Source: Paraburkholderia youngii
Lineage (GTDB): Bacteria; Pseudomonadota; Gammaproteobacteria; Burkholderiales; Burkholderiaceae
DNA length: 64,000 nt
NCBI RefSeq assembly: GCF_013366925.1
Contig: NZ_JAALDK010000001.1
Coordinates: 6,446,001 to 6,510,000 of the forward strand
Direction: 5' to 3'
Part shown: piece by piece, positions 8,373 through 17,891 of the stretch
How the letters are laid out: each line of letters starts with the position of its first letter
Position numbering within the stretch: the stretch's first letter is position 1
The notes under the pieces: generated by a model
Database searches by the model: none
Seen by the model: only the letters and a program-made list of their open reading frames with translations
What the model was told of the DNA's origin: nothing
Translations under genes and position numbers: made by a program

Positions 8373-9803
8373 ATGAGCGACACCCATCATCCCGCACCGG
8401 CGGGCGCCGCACCGGGTCATCGGCAAGGTACACAAGACGCGCAAACCGCACGAGGCAGCGGCTTTTCGCTGACCGAAGACTGGCTCGCCGCTGGCGTCGG
8501 CCTGCTCGTGATCGTGATTGCGTGGGCGCTGTTCGCGTCGGGCAGCAGCATCAGGTGGCTCGCGGTCGCGCCGGCCAAATGGTCGAGCGTCGCGCAGGCC
8601 GCGCAGGACATCGGCAAACGTCTACCCAACTACCTCGCGCTGTTCGCGACATTCGCGGTGCTGTTCGGAGCGAGCGTCGCTCTGCTCAGGCAGCGCGTCG
8701 GCGCGTTTCTCGCGGCGTTCGTCGTCGTATTCGTCGCTTCCGCGCTGATCCTGACGCTCGGCGCGTGGGTCGACGCGTCGAAGTACAACCTCGAGCCGCC
8801 GCTGGTGGCGCTCGCGCTCGGGCTCCTCGTATCGAACCTGTTCACGCTGCCGCAGTGGCTCGGGGCGGGGTTGCGCGTCGAGTTTTACATCAAGGTCGGT
8901 ATCGTGCTGCTCGGCGCGACGCTTCCGTTCACGTTGCTCGTGTGGGCCGGGCCGGTCGCGGTCGTGCAGGCGAGCATCGTGTCGTTGGTGACGTTCTTCG
9001 TGATCTTCTTCGTTGCGCGCGCGTTCGGGCTCGATCGGCGCTTTGCCGCCGTGCTCGGTGTCGGTGGCGCAGTGTGCGGCGTGTCGGCGGCGATCGCGAT
9101 TGCCGGCGCGGTACGGGCGAAGCGCGAGCAGGCGTCGGTCGCGATCACGCTGGTCGTCCTATGGGCGGTCGTGATGATCTTCGTGCTGCCGTTCGTGTCG
9201 CGCTCGCTCGGCCTGTCGACGGCCGTCGCCGGCGCCTGGATCGGCACCTCCGAATTCGCCGACGCCGCGGGCATCGCCGCCGCCCAGGCCTACGGCGATT
9301 TCGCGCGGCACGCAGGCGGCGCGATCGCCGGCGCGCCGGAAGCGTCGTTGCAGGCGTTCACGCTGATGAAGGTGGTCGGCCGCGACATCTGGATCGGCAT
9401 TTGGGCGTTCGTGCTCGCAATCGTCGCGACGACGCGCTGGGAAGCGCAGGACAGCGGCGTCACCGCGCGCGCGAATGCCGGTGAGATCTGGGCGCGTTTC
9501 CCGAAGTTCGTGATCGGTTTCGTGATCGCGTCGGCGTTGGTCACGTGGATCGCGAGCCATTATTCGCTCGCCGACTACCGCAAGGTCGTCACGCCGGAGT
9601 TCGTCGCGCCGATCACGGTGCTGCGCACGTGGGCGTTCACCTTCTGCTTCCTGAGCATCGGTCTGACGACGCGCTTCCGCTCGCTTGCGGCGACCGGTCT
9701 TAAGCCGTTCCTCGCGTTCACGGCGGGCGTGGTGGTCAATATCGCGATCGGCTATGCGCTGTCCGCGCACGTGTTCGCGTCGTACTGGAACAGCCTCGGA
9801 TAA
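8373..9803 (+). CDS. YeiH-family putative sulfate exporter (membrane protein)
   Basis: Polytopic inner-membrane protein of the UPF0324/YeiH family (PF03601), named putative sulfate exporter in databases although transport is poorly proven. From the chosen ATG (MSDTHHPAPAG) it has 476 residues: a polar 35-residue leader, then about ten or more hydrophobic segments, with the characteristic VLGVGGAVCGVSAAIAIAGA stretch and ENS-type polar breaks. The frame stays open back to 8259, but that extension is Arg/Asn-rich and not membrane-like, so I use the inner start. The ribosome site there is weak. Relatives often lie beside a LysR regulator, but there is none here. The family call is firm, and the substrate is unknown. 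Confidence 0.85.
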   Translation: MSDTHHPAPAGAAPGHRQGTQDAQTARGSGFSLTEDWLAAGVGLLVIVIAWALFASGSSIRWLAVAPAKWSSVAQAAQDIGKRLPNYLALFATFAVLFGASVALLRQRVGAFLAAFVVVFVASALILTLGAWVDASKYNLEPPLVALALGLLVSNLFTLPQWLGAGLRVEFYIKVGIVLLGATLPFTLLVWAGPVAVVQASIVSLVTFFVIFFVARAFGLDRRFAAVLGVGGAVCGVSAAIAIAGAVRAKREQASVAITLVVLWAVVMIFVLPFVSRSLGLSTAVAGAWIGTSEFADAAGIAAAQAYGDFARHAGGAIAGAPEASLQAFTLMKVVGRDIWIGIWAFVLAIVATTRWEAQDSGVTARANAGEIWARFPKFVIGFVIASALVTWIASHYSLADYRKVVTPEFVAPITVLRTWAFTFCFLSIGLTTRFRSLAATGLKPFLAFTAGVVVNIAIGYALSAHVFASYWNSLG

Positions 9804-10152
9804 TGCCCGTGAAGGTTTCCAACGATCGTGGCGCGGCAAACACGCCGTGCTGCGCCGGATGCCGGCATCGCGTGAGTGAACGGGACGCGCTCGAGCAGCG
9901 TATTCCAGGGCTTGTCGCGTTTAGTTCGGGGTTCGGCGCGAGCGTCGCCGATAGCAGGCTGTGTCGTCTGCACGACCAGCTGGTTTCCCCCGGCGATGTC
10001 TGTGCGCAGTTCGAGCCCGTTGCGCCGTCGCTCGGGCCGCGCTGACCCGTAAGCGACCTGCAGGCGCCAAGCTCCGCGCACCAATCCAACTGCAAGTTCG
10101 CACACCCGCGCGCGTCCGGCTTCATGAGCCGTTGCGCGGGCTCCCCCCGATC
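9804..10152. other. Intergenic region, no gene seen
   Basis: 349 bases between the YeiH-type gene and the small minus-strand gene. Open frames on both strands are compositional (Arg/Ala/Cys-rich) and have no ribosome site or family features. No clear terminator or repeat was found. Confidence 0.5.
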
Positions 10153-10323
10153 TCAGTCGTTCAGCGCGTTTCGCGTATCGCCCGCCGATCCACGCGAGGC
10201 CGCGCTTGCCTGTTTGCGCTCGTCTTCGCGCGGATTCGAGCTTCTGGTCGCGCCTCGAATGAAAAACACCGCACAGGCCGCGCACATCACCCAGATGCCC
10301 AGTATTACCAGCCACTTTTCCAT
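10153..10323 (-). CDS. Small single-span membrane protein, 56 residues
   Basis: A short reading frame opposite in direction to putA. It begins MEKWLVILGIWVMCAACAVF, followed by FIRGAT and a polar, charged tail ending NALND. The first 23 residues form one membrane helix with two cysteines. The tail (about 33 residues) is Arg/Glu/Ser-rich and probably cytoplasmic. GAGGG lies about 10 bases before the ATG on the minus strand. The hydrophobic-then-polar pattern without frame breaks is what a real gene gives, and I recall similar short proteins in Burkholderia genomes. The function is unknown. Being divergent from putA, it could be a regulatory or accessory peptide, but nothing proves that. Confidence 0.6.
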   Translation of the reverse strand: MEKWLVILGIWVMCAACAVFFIRGATRSSNPREDERKQASAASRGSAGDTRNALND

Positions 10324-10539
10324 CACACCAACCCTCGAGAACCCCGTTTATCTTTTCTGCGTGCCCTGAAACCGACGTTCCCGGCCGTCCATCATCGTGC
10401 TTCTGTATATCGGCGCGCGAAGCCGTTTGATAAGGCTTATTTCAAAAAGAATCACGCCAGGGAAAGTACCGATCGAAAACACCACGGTCCGACTCTCGCT
10501 CACCGCGCGGAAAGCCCCGTCCCACAAGGCTCGCGGCAT

Positions 10540-10575
10540 GGTGCAACCAACCTGTCGAACTGGTTGCACCTTTTT
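10540..10575 (+). terminator. Terminator-like hairpin in the putA leader
   Basis: A perfect 10-bp stem GGTGCAACCA/TGGTTGCACC (10540-10549 with 10561-10570), an 11-base loop and TTTTT at 10571-10575, only 72 bases before the putA ATG and in the same direction. It is either a leader attenuator or the end of a short upstream transcript within 10324-10539, where I see no gene. Confidence 0.7.
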
Positions 10576-10646
10576 ATTTGTAGGCGTACGATTCGCCCAA
10601 CTTTTAGTCTTTCGCCAGGCTCACGCCCGGTATCAAAGAAGGAAAC

Positions 10647-13600
10647 ATGGCTAGCACCACCCTTGGCGTCAAGGTCGACGACCTCCTGCGTTCCCGGCTC
10701 AAAGATGCCGCCACCCGCCTCGAGCGCACCCCGCACTGGTTGATCAAGCAGGCGATTTTCGCCTACCTCGAAAAGATCGAGCACGGCCAGTTGCCGGCCG
10801 AACTGTCGGGCGCAACCGGCACGGCCGATCTCGCCGACGGCGCGGCGGTCGAGAACGAGGAAGATGGCGCGTCGCATCCGTTCCTCGATTTCGCGCAGAA
10901 CGTGCAGCCGCAGTCGGTGCTGCGCGCGGCGATCACCGCCGCGTATCGCCGCCCTGAACCCGAATGCGTGCCGTTCCTGCTCGGCCAGGCGCGTCTGCCG
11001 GCCAACCTCGCGGGCGACGTGCAGGCGATGGCCGGCAAGCTCGTCGAAACGCTGCGCACGAAGAGCAAGGGCGGGGGCGTCGAAGGGCTGATTCACGAAT
11101 TTTCGCTGTCGAGCCAGGAAGGCGTCGCGCTGATGTGCCTCGCCGAGGCGCTGCTGCGCATTCCCGACCGCGCGACCCGCGACGCGCTGATCCGCGACAA
11201 GATCAGCAAGGGCGACTGGAAATCGCACGTCGGCCAGGCGCCGTCGCTGTTCGTCAACGCGGCGACCTGGGGTCTGATGATCACCGGCAAGCTGGTGACG
11301 ACCAATAGCGAGACGAGCCTGTCGTCGGCGCTTACGCGGCTGATCGGCAAGGGTGGCGAGCCGCTGATCCGCAAGGGCGTCGACATGGCGATGCGCCTGA
11401 TGGGCGAGCAGTTCGTCACCGGCGAGAACATTTCCGAAGCGCTCGCGAACAGCCGCAAGTACGAGGCGCGCGGTTTCCGCTATTCGTACGACATGCTCGG
11501 CGAAGCGGCCACCACCGAGGCCGACGCGCAGCGCTACTACGCCTCGTACGAACAGGCGATCCACGCGATCGGCAAGGCCGCGGGCGGCCGCGGCATCTAC
11601 GAAGGCCCGGGCATTTCGATCAAGCTGTCGGCGCTGCATCCGCGCTACTCGCGCGCGCAGCAGGAACGCACGATGAGCGAGCTGCTGCCGCGCGTGCGTT
11701 CGCTCGCGATCCTCGCGCGCCGCTACGACATCGGCCTCAATATCGACGCCGAAGAAGCCGACCGCCTCGAACTGTCGCTCGATCTGCTCGAAGCGCTGTG
11801 CTTCGATCCGGAGCTGCAAGGCTGGAACGGGATCGGCTTCGTCGTGCAGGCGTATCAGAAGCGCTGCCCGTTCGTGATCGACTACATCGTCGATCTGGCA
11901 CGTCGCAGCCGTCACCGCATCATGGTGCGGCTCGTGAAGGGCGCGTACTGGGATACGGAAATCAAGCGCGCGCAGGTCGATGGCCTCGAGGGCTATCCGG
12001 TCTACACGCGCAAGGTCTATACCGACGTGTCGTACCTCGCCTGCGCAAAGAAACTGCTTGGCGCGCCCGATGCCGTGTATCCGCAGTTCGCGACGCACAA
12101 CGCGCACACGCTGTCGGCGATCTATCACCTCGCCGGCAACAACTACTACCCCGGCCAGTATGAGTTCCAGTGCCTGCACGGTATGGGCGAGCCGCTGTAC
12201 GAAGAAGTAACCGGCCGCGACAAACTGAACCGCCCGTGCCGCGTGTACGCGCCGGTCGGCACGCATGAGACGCTGCTCGCGTACCTCGTGCGCCGGCTGC
12301 TCGAAAACGGCGCGAACACGTCGTTCGTGAATCGCATCGCCGACGAATCCGTCGCGATCAAGGACCTGGTCGCCGATCCGGTCGAGGAAGCGTCGAAGAT
12401 CGCGCCGCTCGGCGCGCCGCACGCGCGCATTCCGCTGCCGCGCAATCTGTACGGCGCCGAGCGGCTCAATTCGATGGGTCTGGATCTATCGAACGAGCAT
12501 CGGCTCGCGTCGCTGTCATCGGCGCTGCTCGCGAGCGCGCATCATCCGTGGCGCGCCGCGCCGATGCTCGAAGACAACGAGATCGCCGCCGGCGCCGCAC
12601 GTGACGTGCGCAACCCGGCCGACCATCGTGATCTCGTCGGCACGGTCGTCGAAGCGACGCCGGAGCACGTGAGCGCCGCGCTCGGTCATGCGGTGGCCGC
12701 CGCGCCGATCTGGCAGGCGACGCCGGTCGAGGCGCGCGCCGATTGCCTCGCGCGTGCCGCCGATCTACTCGAAGCGCAGATGCACACGCTGATGGGACTC
12801 GTGGTGCGCGAAGCGGGCAAGTCGCTCGCCAATGCGGTCGCGGAAATCCGCGAGGCGATCGACTTCCTGCGCTATTACTCGGCGCAGATCCGCGACGAGT
12901 TTTCGAACGACACGCATCGGCCGCTCGGTCCGGTGGTCTGTATCAGCCCGTGGAATTTCCCGCTGGCGATTTTCATGGGCCAGGTGGCCGCCGCGCTCGC
13001 AGCCGGCAACACGGTGCTCGCGAAGCCGGCCGAGCAGACGCCGCTGATCGCAGCTCAAGCTGTGCGGATTCTGCGCGAAGCGGGCGTGCCGGCGGGCGCG
13101 GTGCAACTGCTGCCGGGTAACGGCGAGACGGTCGGCGCCGCGCTGGTCGCCGATCCGCGTACGCGGGCGGTGATGTTCACCGGTTCGACCGAAGTCGCGC
13201 GTCTGATCAACAAGACACTGTCCGGCCGACTCGATCCGGATGGCAAACCCATCCCGCTGATCGCCGAAACCGGCGGCCAGAACGCGATGATCGTCGACTC
13301 GTCGGCGCTCGCCGAGCAGGTCGTCGCCGACGTGCTGCAATCGTCATTCGACTCGGCTGGTCAACGGTGTTCGGCGTTGCGCGTTCTATGTCTGCAGGAC
13401 GATGTTGCAGACCGCACGCTCGAAATGCTGACGGGCGCGATGCGCGAGCTCGCGCTCGGCAACCCGGACCGGCTGTCGACCGACGTCGGCCCGGTGATCG
13501 ACCTCGACGCCAAGCGCGGCATCGACGCCCACATCGCGACGATGCGCGACAAGGGCCGCAAGGTCGAGCAACTGCCGCTGCCGGAAGGCGCGACGCAGGG

Positions 13601-14585
13601 TACGTTCGTGCCGCCGACGCTGATCGAGCTCGACAGCATCGACGAGCTGAAGCGCGAAGTGTTCGGCCCGGTGCTGCACGTGGTGCGCTATCACCGCAGC
13701 CAGCTCGACAAGCTGCTCGAACAGATTCGCGCGACGGGTTACGGTTTGACGCTCGGCATTCACACGCGCATCGACGAAACGATCGCGCACGTGATCAGCC
13801 GCGCACACGTGGGCAACATCTACGTGAACCGCAACGTGATCGGCGCGGTGGTCGGGGTGCAGCCGTTCGGCGGCGAAGGACTGTCCGGTACGGGGCCGAA
13901 GGCCGGCGGCGCGCTGTATCTGCAGCGTCTGCTCGCGACCCGTCCGGCTGGTTTGCCGAAGTCGCTCGCGCAGGCGCTGGTGGTCGAAGTGCCGCAGGCG
14001 GCGCAGGCAGCCGAAAAGGGCGACAATCCGGCGGCCGCGCTGACCGCGTTGCGCGACTGGCTGATCGCCGAGCGCGAGCCGCAGCTTGCCGCGCGTTGTG
14101 ACGGCTATCTGTCGCATGTGCCCGCGGGCGCAACCGCGGTACTGTCGGGGCCGACGGGCGAGCGCAATACATACACGCTGGGCCCGCGCGGCACGGTGCT
14201 GTGCATCGCCTCGACGGCGAGCGGCGCGCGCGTGCAGTTCGCGGCGGCGCTGGCTACGGGAAATCGTGCGTTGTTCGAAGGCGCGGCCGGTGAACAATTG
14301 GTCTCGCAATTGCCGGCGTCGCTGAAGGCGCATGCGAGCGTGAAGAAGAGCGCCGACGCACCGTTCGACGCCGTGCTGTTCGAAGGCGACAGCGACGAGC
14401 TGCTCACGCTCGTGAAAGAGGTCGCGAAGCGCGCGGGGCCGATCGTGTCGGTGCAGGGCGTCGCGGCCCGGGCGCTTGCGAGCGGCGAAGAGGACTACGC
14501 GCTCGAGCGTCTGCTGACCGAGCGCTCGGTCAGCGTGAATACCGCGGCGGCAGGCGGTAATGCGAATTTGATGACGATCGGTTGA
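10647..14585 (+). CDS. putA: Trifunctional PutA: proline dehydrogenase, P5C dehydrogenase and repressor
   Basis: Oxidises proline to glutamate in two steps at the membrane (FAD, then NAD) and, with its N-terminal ribbon-helix-helix, represses put genes when proline is absent. The 1312 residues are about the length of E. coli PutA. The ribbon-helix-helix lies at about 4-45 (LGVKVDDLLRSRLKDAATRL). The proline dehydrogenase barrel spans about 210-570 and includes RLVKGAYWDTEIKRAQ at 428-443. The aldehyde dehydrogenase domain spans about 600-1100, with general base Glu874 and nucleophile Cys908 (34 apart, as usual), followed by the C-terminal flap domain. AAGGAA precedes the ATG. The presence of the DNA-binding domain predicts autoregulation. 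There is no putP next to it in this window. Confidence 0.97.
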   Translation: MASTTLGVKVDDLLRSRLKDAATRLERTPHWLIKQAIFAYLEKIEHGQLPAELSGATGTADLADGAAVENEEDGASHPFLDFAQNVQPQSVLRAAITAAYRRPEPECVPFLLGQARLPANLAGDVQAMAGKLVETLRTKSKGGGVEGLIHEFSLSSQEGVALMCLAEALLRIPDRATRDALIRDKISKGDWKSHVGQAPSLFVNAATWGLMITGKLVTTNSETSLSSALTRLIGKGGEPLIRKGVDMAMRLMGEQFVTGENISEALANSRKYEARGFRYSYDMLGEAATTEADAQRYYASYEQAIHAIGKAAGGRGIYEGPGISIKLSALHPRYSRAQQERTMSELLPRVRSLAILARRYDIGLNIDAEEADRLELSLDLLEALCFDPELQGWNGIGFVVQAYQKRCPFVIDYIVDLARRSRHRIMVRLVKGAYWDTEIKRAQVDGLEGYPVYTRKVYTDVSYLACAKKLLGAPDAVYPQFATHNAHTLSAIYHLAGNNYYPGQYEFQCLHGMGEPLYEEVTGRDKLNRPCRVYAPVGTHETLLAYLVRRLLENGANTSFVNRIADESVAIKDLVADPVEEASKIAPLGAPHARIPLPRNLYGAERLNSMGLDLSNEHRLASLSSALLASAHHPWRAAPMLEDNEIAAGAARDVRNPADHRDLVGTVVEATPEHVSAALGHAVAAAPIWQATPVEARADCLARAADLLEAQMHTLMGLVVREAGKSLANAVAEIREAIDFLRYYSAQIRDEFSNDTHRPLGPVVCISPWNFPLAIFMGQVAAALAAGNTVLAKPAEQTPLIAAQAVRILREAGVPAGAVQLLPGNGETVGAALVADPRTRAVMFTGSTEVARLINKTLSGRLDPDGKPIPLIAETGGQNAMIVDSSALAEQVVADVLQSSFDSAGQRCSALRVLCLQDDVADRTLEMLTGAMRELALGNPDRLSTDVGPVIDLDAKRGIDAHIATMRDKGRKVEQLPLPEGATQGTFVPPTLIELDSIDELKREVFGPVLHVVRYHRSQLDKLLEQIRATGYGLTLGIHTRIDETIAHVISRAHVGNIYVNRNVIGAVVGVQPFGGEGLSGTGPKAGGALYLQRLLATRPAGLPKSLAQALVVEVPQAAQAAEKGDNPAAALTALRDWLIAEREPQLAARCDGYLSHVPAGATAVLSGPTGERNTYTLGPRGTVLCIASTASGARVQFAAALATGNRALFEGAAGEQLVSQLPASLKAHASVKKSADAPFDAVLFEGDSDELLTLVKEVAKRAGPIVSVQGVAARALASGEEDYALERLLTERSVSVNTAAAGGNANLMTIG

Positions 14586-14673
14586 GCGAACCTCGGCGAT
14601 TTCTTCAATAGAAAGGAAGCGGGCACGGCGACCCCGACACCGCTTCATCCACACCTGGTATCAAGGAGAAGCT

Positions 14674-15822
14674 ATGCAACACAAAATGAAACAGCTGGCA
14701 GGCGCAGCTCTGGTTGCCGCTATGTCGCTGGCGGGGACGGCCAACGCTCAATCGACGGAAGACGTGAAGATCGGCTTCGCCGGTCCGATGACGGGCGCAC
14801 AGGCGCACTACGGCAAGGACTTCCAGAACGGCATCACGCTCGCGGTCGAAGAGTTCAACGCGACGAAGCCGGTGATCGGCGGCAAGCCGGTTCGCATCGT
14901 GCTCGACTCGGCCGACGACCAGGCCGACCCGCGCACCGGCACGACGGTCGCGCAGAAGCTCGTGGATGACGGCATCAAGGGCATGCTCGGCCACTTCAAC
15001 TCGGGCACGACGATTCCGGCCTCGCGCATCTATGCGAACGCGGGCATTCCGCAGATCGCGATGGCGACCGCGCCGGAATACACGCAGCAGGGCTTCAAGA
15101 CCACCTTCCGCATGATGACGTCCGACACGCAGCAAGGCTCGGTCGCTGGCACGTTCGCGGTGAAGAACCTCGGCATGAAGAAGATCGCGATCGTCGACGA
15201 TCGCACCGCTTACGGCCAGGGCCTCGCGGATCAGTTCGAGAAGGCAGCGAAGGCGGCCGGCGCGACGATCGTCGATCGTGAATACACGAACGACAAGGCC
15301 GTCGACTTCAAGTCGATCCTGACCAAGCTGAAGTCGTCGAACCCCGATCTGATCTACTACGGCGGCGCGGATTCGCAAGCGGCACCGATGGTGAAGCAGA
15401 TGAAGCAGCTCGGCGTGAAGGCGCCGCTGATGGGCGGCGAAATGGTCCACACGCCGACCTTCATCAAGCTCGCCGGCGACGCGGCGAACGGCACGGTGGC
15501 ATCGCTCGCCGGTCTGCCGCTCGATGAAATGCCGGGCGGCAAGGCGTACGTCGAGAAGTACAAGGCGCGCTTCAACGAAGACGTGCAAACGTACTCGCCG
15601 TACGCGTTCGATGGCGCGATGGCGATGTTCAACGCGATGAAGAGCGCGAACTCGACCGATCCGGCCAAGTACCTGCCGGTGCTCGCGAAGACCTCGAAGC
15701 CGGCCGTCACGACGGCCAACCTCGCGTACGACGAGCGCGGCGATCTGAAGAACGGCGGTATCACGCTGTACAAGGTCGTCGATGGCAAGTGGACGACGCT
15801 GCAAAGCGTGGGCGGCAAGTAA
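14674..15822 (+). CDS. Branched-chain amino-acid ABC transporter substrate-binding protein (LivJ-like)
   Basis: Periplasmic binding protein of the Leu/Ile/Val family (Peripla_BP_6). The 382 residues begin with a signal peptide (about 1-26, ending TANAQ). The mature start KIGFAGPMTGAQAHYGKD and GMLGHFNSGTTIPASRIYA match the family's ligand-binding lobes. AAGGAG lies 6 bases before the ATG. It follows putA by 88 bases and ends at a strong terminator. No permease or ATPase genes accompany it, so it must share a transporter encoded elsewhere. The exact ligand (Leu/Ile/Val or another amino acid or amide) cannot be read. Confidence 0.9.
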   Translation: MQHKMKQLAGAALVAAMSLAGTANAQSTEDVKIGFAGPMTGAQAHYGKDFQNGITLAVEEFNATKPVIGGKPVRIVLDSADDQADPRTGTTVAQKLVDDGIKGMLGHFNSGTTIPASRIYANAGIPQIAMATAPEYTQQGFKTTFRMMTSDTQQGSVAGTFAVKNLGMKKIAIVDDRTAYGQGLADQFEKAAKAAGATIVDREYTNDKAVDFKSILTKLKSSNPDLIYYGGADSQAAPMVKQMKQLGVKAPLMGGEMVHTPTFIKLAGDAANGTVASLAGLPLDEMPGGKAYVEKYKARFNEDVQTYSPYAFDGAMAMFNAMKSANSTDPAKYLPVLAKTSKPAVTTANLAYDERGDLKNGGITLYKVVDGKWTTLQSVGGK

Positions 15823-15849
15823 GTTTATTTGCTGAACCCGGTTGACCAT

Positions 15850-15877
15850 AAAAAACCCCGCTTCGGCGGGGTTTTTT
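15850..15877 (+). terminator. Bidirectional terminator between convergent genes
   Basis: A 12-bp stem AAAAAACCCCGC/GCGGGGTTTTTT with a TTCG loop at 15862-15865. A and T tracts on both sides let it stop the plus-strand binding-protein gene and the minus-strand ThDP gene. Confidence 0.95.
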
Positions 15878-15924
15878 GATTGACGGCGCATTCGAAGCCG
15901 CGCAGTCAGTTCAGGTGGCGATTT

Positions 15925-17652
15925 TCACTCCCCCCGCATTCTCCTCCCCTGCTCTCGAATCATCTCGAGCGTCGCCGCGGGCGTGCTCGCTTCCTGCGGC
16001 ATGCGAATTTCGATCACGGCCGGCAGTTGCGATTCGATCGCGCGCTGCAACGCCGGCAGAAAATCCGCGGTACGTTCAACGGTCTCGCCATGCGCACCGA
16101 ACGACCGCGCGAATGCCGCGAAGTCCGGATTCGTGAGACCGGTGCCATGCACGCGATGCGGATAGTGCCGCTCCTGGTGCATGCGGATCGTGCCGAAATG
16201 GCTGTTGTTGACGACGATGAACAGCACGCGCAGGTCATACTGCATCGCTGTCGCCAGTTCCTGCGCGGCCATCATGAAGCAGCCATCGCCGGCGAGCGCG
16301 ACCACCGCGCGTTGCGGACACAGCGACTTTGCCGCGAGCGCCGCCGGCACGCCGTAACCCATCGCGCCGCTCGTCGGTGCGAGCTGCGAACGGAAGTGTC
16401 GATATGAGAAATGTCGATGCAGCCACGTCGCGTAATTGCCCGCGCCGTTGGTGACGATCGCGTCCTCGGGCAAGTGCGCGCGCAATTGCTCGATCACTTC
16501 CCCCATCTGCACGTCGCCGGGAGTCGGACGCGGCTTGCGCCATTCCAGATACGCGCGATGCGCTTCTTCAGCGGCACCCGCCCAGGCGAGCTTGCCGGAC
16601 GTCGACGGCTTCAGTTCCGCCAGCATCGCCGTGAGTTCAGGCATGCCGGAGACGATCGGCAGATCGGCCGCATAGACGCGCCCCAGTTCTTCCGCACCCT
16701 GATGCACGTGCACCAGCGTCTGTTTCGTCTTCGGGATGTCGAGCAGCGTGTAGCCGTTGGTCGTCGCTTCGCCGAGGCGCGGACCGAGCGTGAGCAGCAG
16801 GTCCGCGTCGCGAATGCGCTGAGCGAGCGCGGGATTGACGCCGAGACCGACGTCGCCCGCATAGTTCGGATGCTCGTTGTCGAAGGTGTCCTGGAAGCGG
16901 AACGCGAGGCCGATCGGCAACTGCCAGTTTTCGATGAAGCGCCGCAGGTCCGCGCATGCGGCCGCTGTCCAGCCGCTGCCGCCGGCGATTACCATCGGCC
17001 GTTGCGCGCCTTCGAGCAACTCGCTTAGTCGCGCGATCTGCGCTGCTGAAGGCGATGCGGCCACGCGGTGATAAGCGGGCGCGCCAGGCACCGCGTCGCA
17101 GGCATCGCTCAACACGTCTTCGGGCAGCGCCAGCACGACCGGCCCCGGCCGTCCCGAGGTGGCCGTATGAAACGCATGGCTCAGATATTCGGGGATGCGC
17201 TTAGGGTCGTCGATCTGCGCGACCCACTTCGCCATCTGACCGAACATGCGCCGGTAGTCGATCTCCTGGAACGCCTCACGATCGAGATGTTCGCGCGCGC
17301 ACTGGCCGATCAGCAGGATCATCGGCGTGGAGTCCTGAAACGCGGTGTGCACGCCGATCGACGCATGCGTCGCGCCCGGTCCGCGCGTGACCAGCGCGAC
17401 ACCCGGGCGGCCGGTCAGCTTGCCGACCGCTTCGGCCATGTTCGCGGCCGCGGCTTCGTGACGACAGACGATCGTCTGGATGCGCTCGGTTTCGTCGTGC
17501 AGCGAATCGAGCACGGCGAGAAAGCTTTCACCGGGAACGCAGAACACACGTTCGACGCCGTGCGTGAGCAACGCATCGACGACGAGGCGCGCGCCGGTCG
17601 TGCGTGCGGTATGGGAAGCGGAATTGGCAGCGGGAGCATTCGGCAGCGACAT
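15925..17652 (-). CDS. Thiamine-diphosphate enzyme, acetolactate-synthase-like
   Basis: 575 residues with the three-domain ThDP fold of the acetolactate synthase/benzoylformate decarboxylase superfamily. The N-terminal pyrimidine-binding domain has VFCVPGESFLAVLDSL and the cofactor-activating glutamate in CRHEAAAANMAEA. A central domain follows. The C-terminal pyrophosphate domain has the metal motif GDGCFMM ending VVNN. AGGAGG lies about 10 bases before the ATG. It stands alone, without ilvN or ilvC, so it is probably not the biosynthetic IlvB. Candidates are a catabolic acetolactate synthase or another 2-oxoacid-processing enzyme, and the substrate cannot be set from sequence alone. Confidence 0.85.
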   Translation of the reverse strand: MSLPNAPAANSASHTARTTGARLVVDALLTHGVERVFCVPGESFLAVLDSLHDETERIQTIVCRHEAAAANMAEAVGKLTGRPGVALVTRGPGATHASIGVHTAFQDSTPMILLIGQCAREHLDREAFQEIDYRRMFGQMAKWVAQIDDPKRIPEYLSHAFHTATSGRPGPVVLALPEDVLSDACDAVPGAPAYHRVAASPSAAQIARLSELLEGAQRPMVIAGGSGWTAAACADLRRFIENWQLPIGLAFRFQDTFDNEHPNYAGDVGLGVNPALAQRIRDADLLLTLGPRLGEATTNGYTLLDIPKTKQTLVHVHQGAEELGRVYAADLPIVSGMPELTAMLAELKPSTSGKLAWAGAAEEAHRAYLEWRKPRPTPGDVQMGEVIEQLRAHLPEDAIVTNGAGNYATWLHRHFSYRHFRSQLAPTSGAMGYGVPAALAAKSLCPQRAVVALAGDGCFMMAAQELATAMQYDLRVLFIVVNNSHFGTIRMHQERHYPHRVHGTGLTNPDFAAFARSFGAHGETVERTADFLPALQRAIESQLPAVIEIRMPQEASTPAATLEMIREQGRRMRGE

Positions 17653-17821
17653 TGCGAAGAAGCCTCCTGGCAGTGCGTGAGTGCGTTGTGATGGAGCCGC
17701 ATCGGCGGAACCTGCAACAGCGGCCGATGGGTGCTTCGACAGCTTACGCCGAGCACGTGGGCGCTGTCATGGCGCAGCGCAACTGTTCGATCGGCGTGGG
17801 CGCAACGCGGTCGCCCAAATG

Positions 17822-17846
17822 AAAAACGCGGGCCACAGAGCCCGCG
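17822..17846 (-). terminator. Intrinsic terminator after sdaA
   Basis: CGCGGGC/GCCCGCG (17827-17833 with 17840-17846) with a 6-base loop. The A run at 17822-17826 reads as a U tract for minus-strand transcripts leaving sdaA, 45 bases downstream of its stop. Confidence 0.8.
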
Positions 17847-17891
17847 CTTTTCCGATGCGATTGCATGCAATTGAATGCCGCGCTCACCGAC

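Noticed and set aside
5945..8383. An 812-codon minus-strand frame across priA
   Set aside because: Same cause. The composition is Arg/His/Gln-rich, without a ribosome site or motifs, while priA carries every catalytic and zinc residue.
10500..12422. A 640-codon minus-strand frame across the first half of putA
   Set aside because: Shadow of putA with Arg/Ala/His-rich composition and no recognisable domain.
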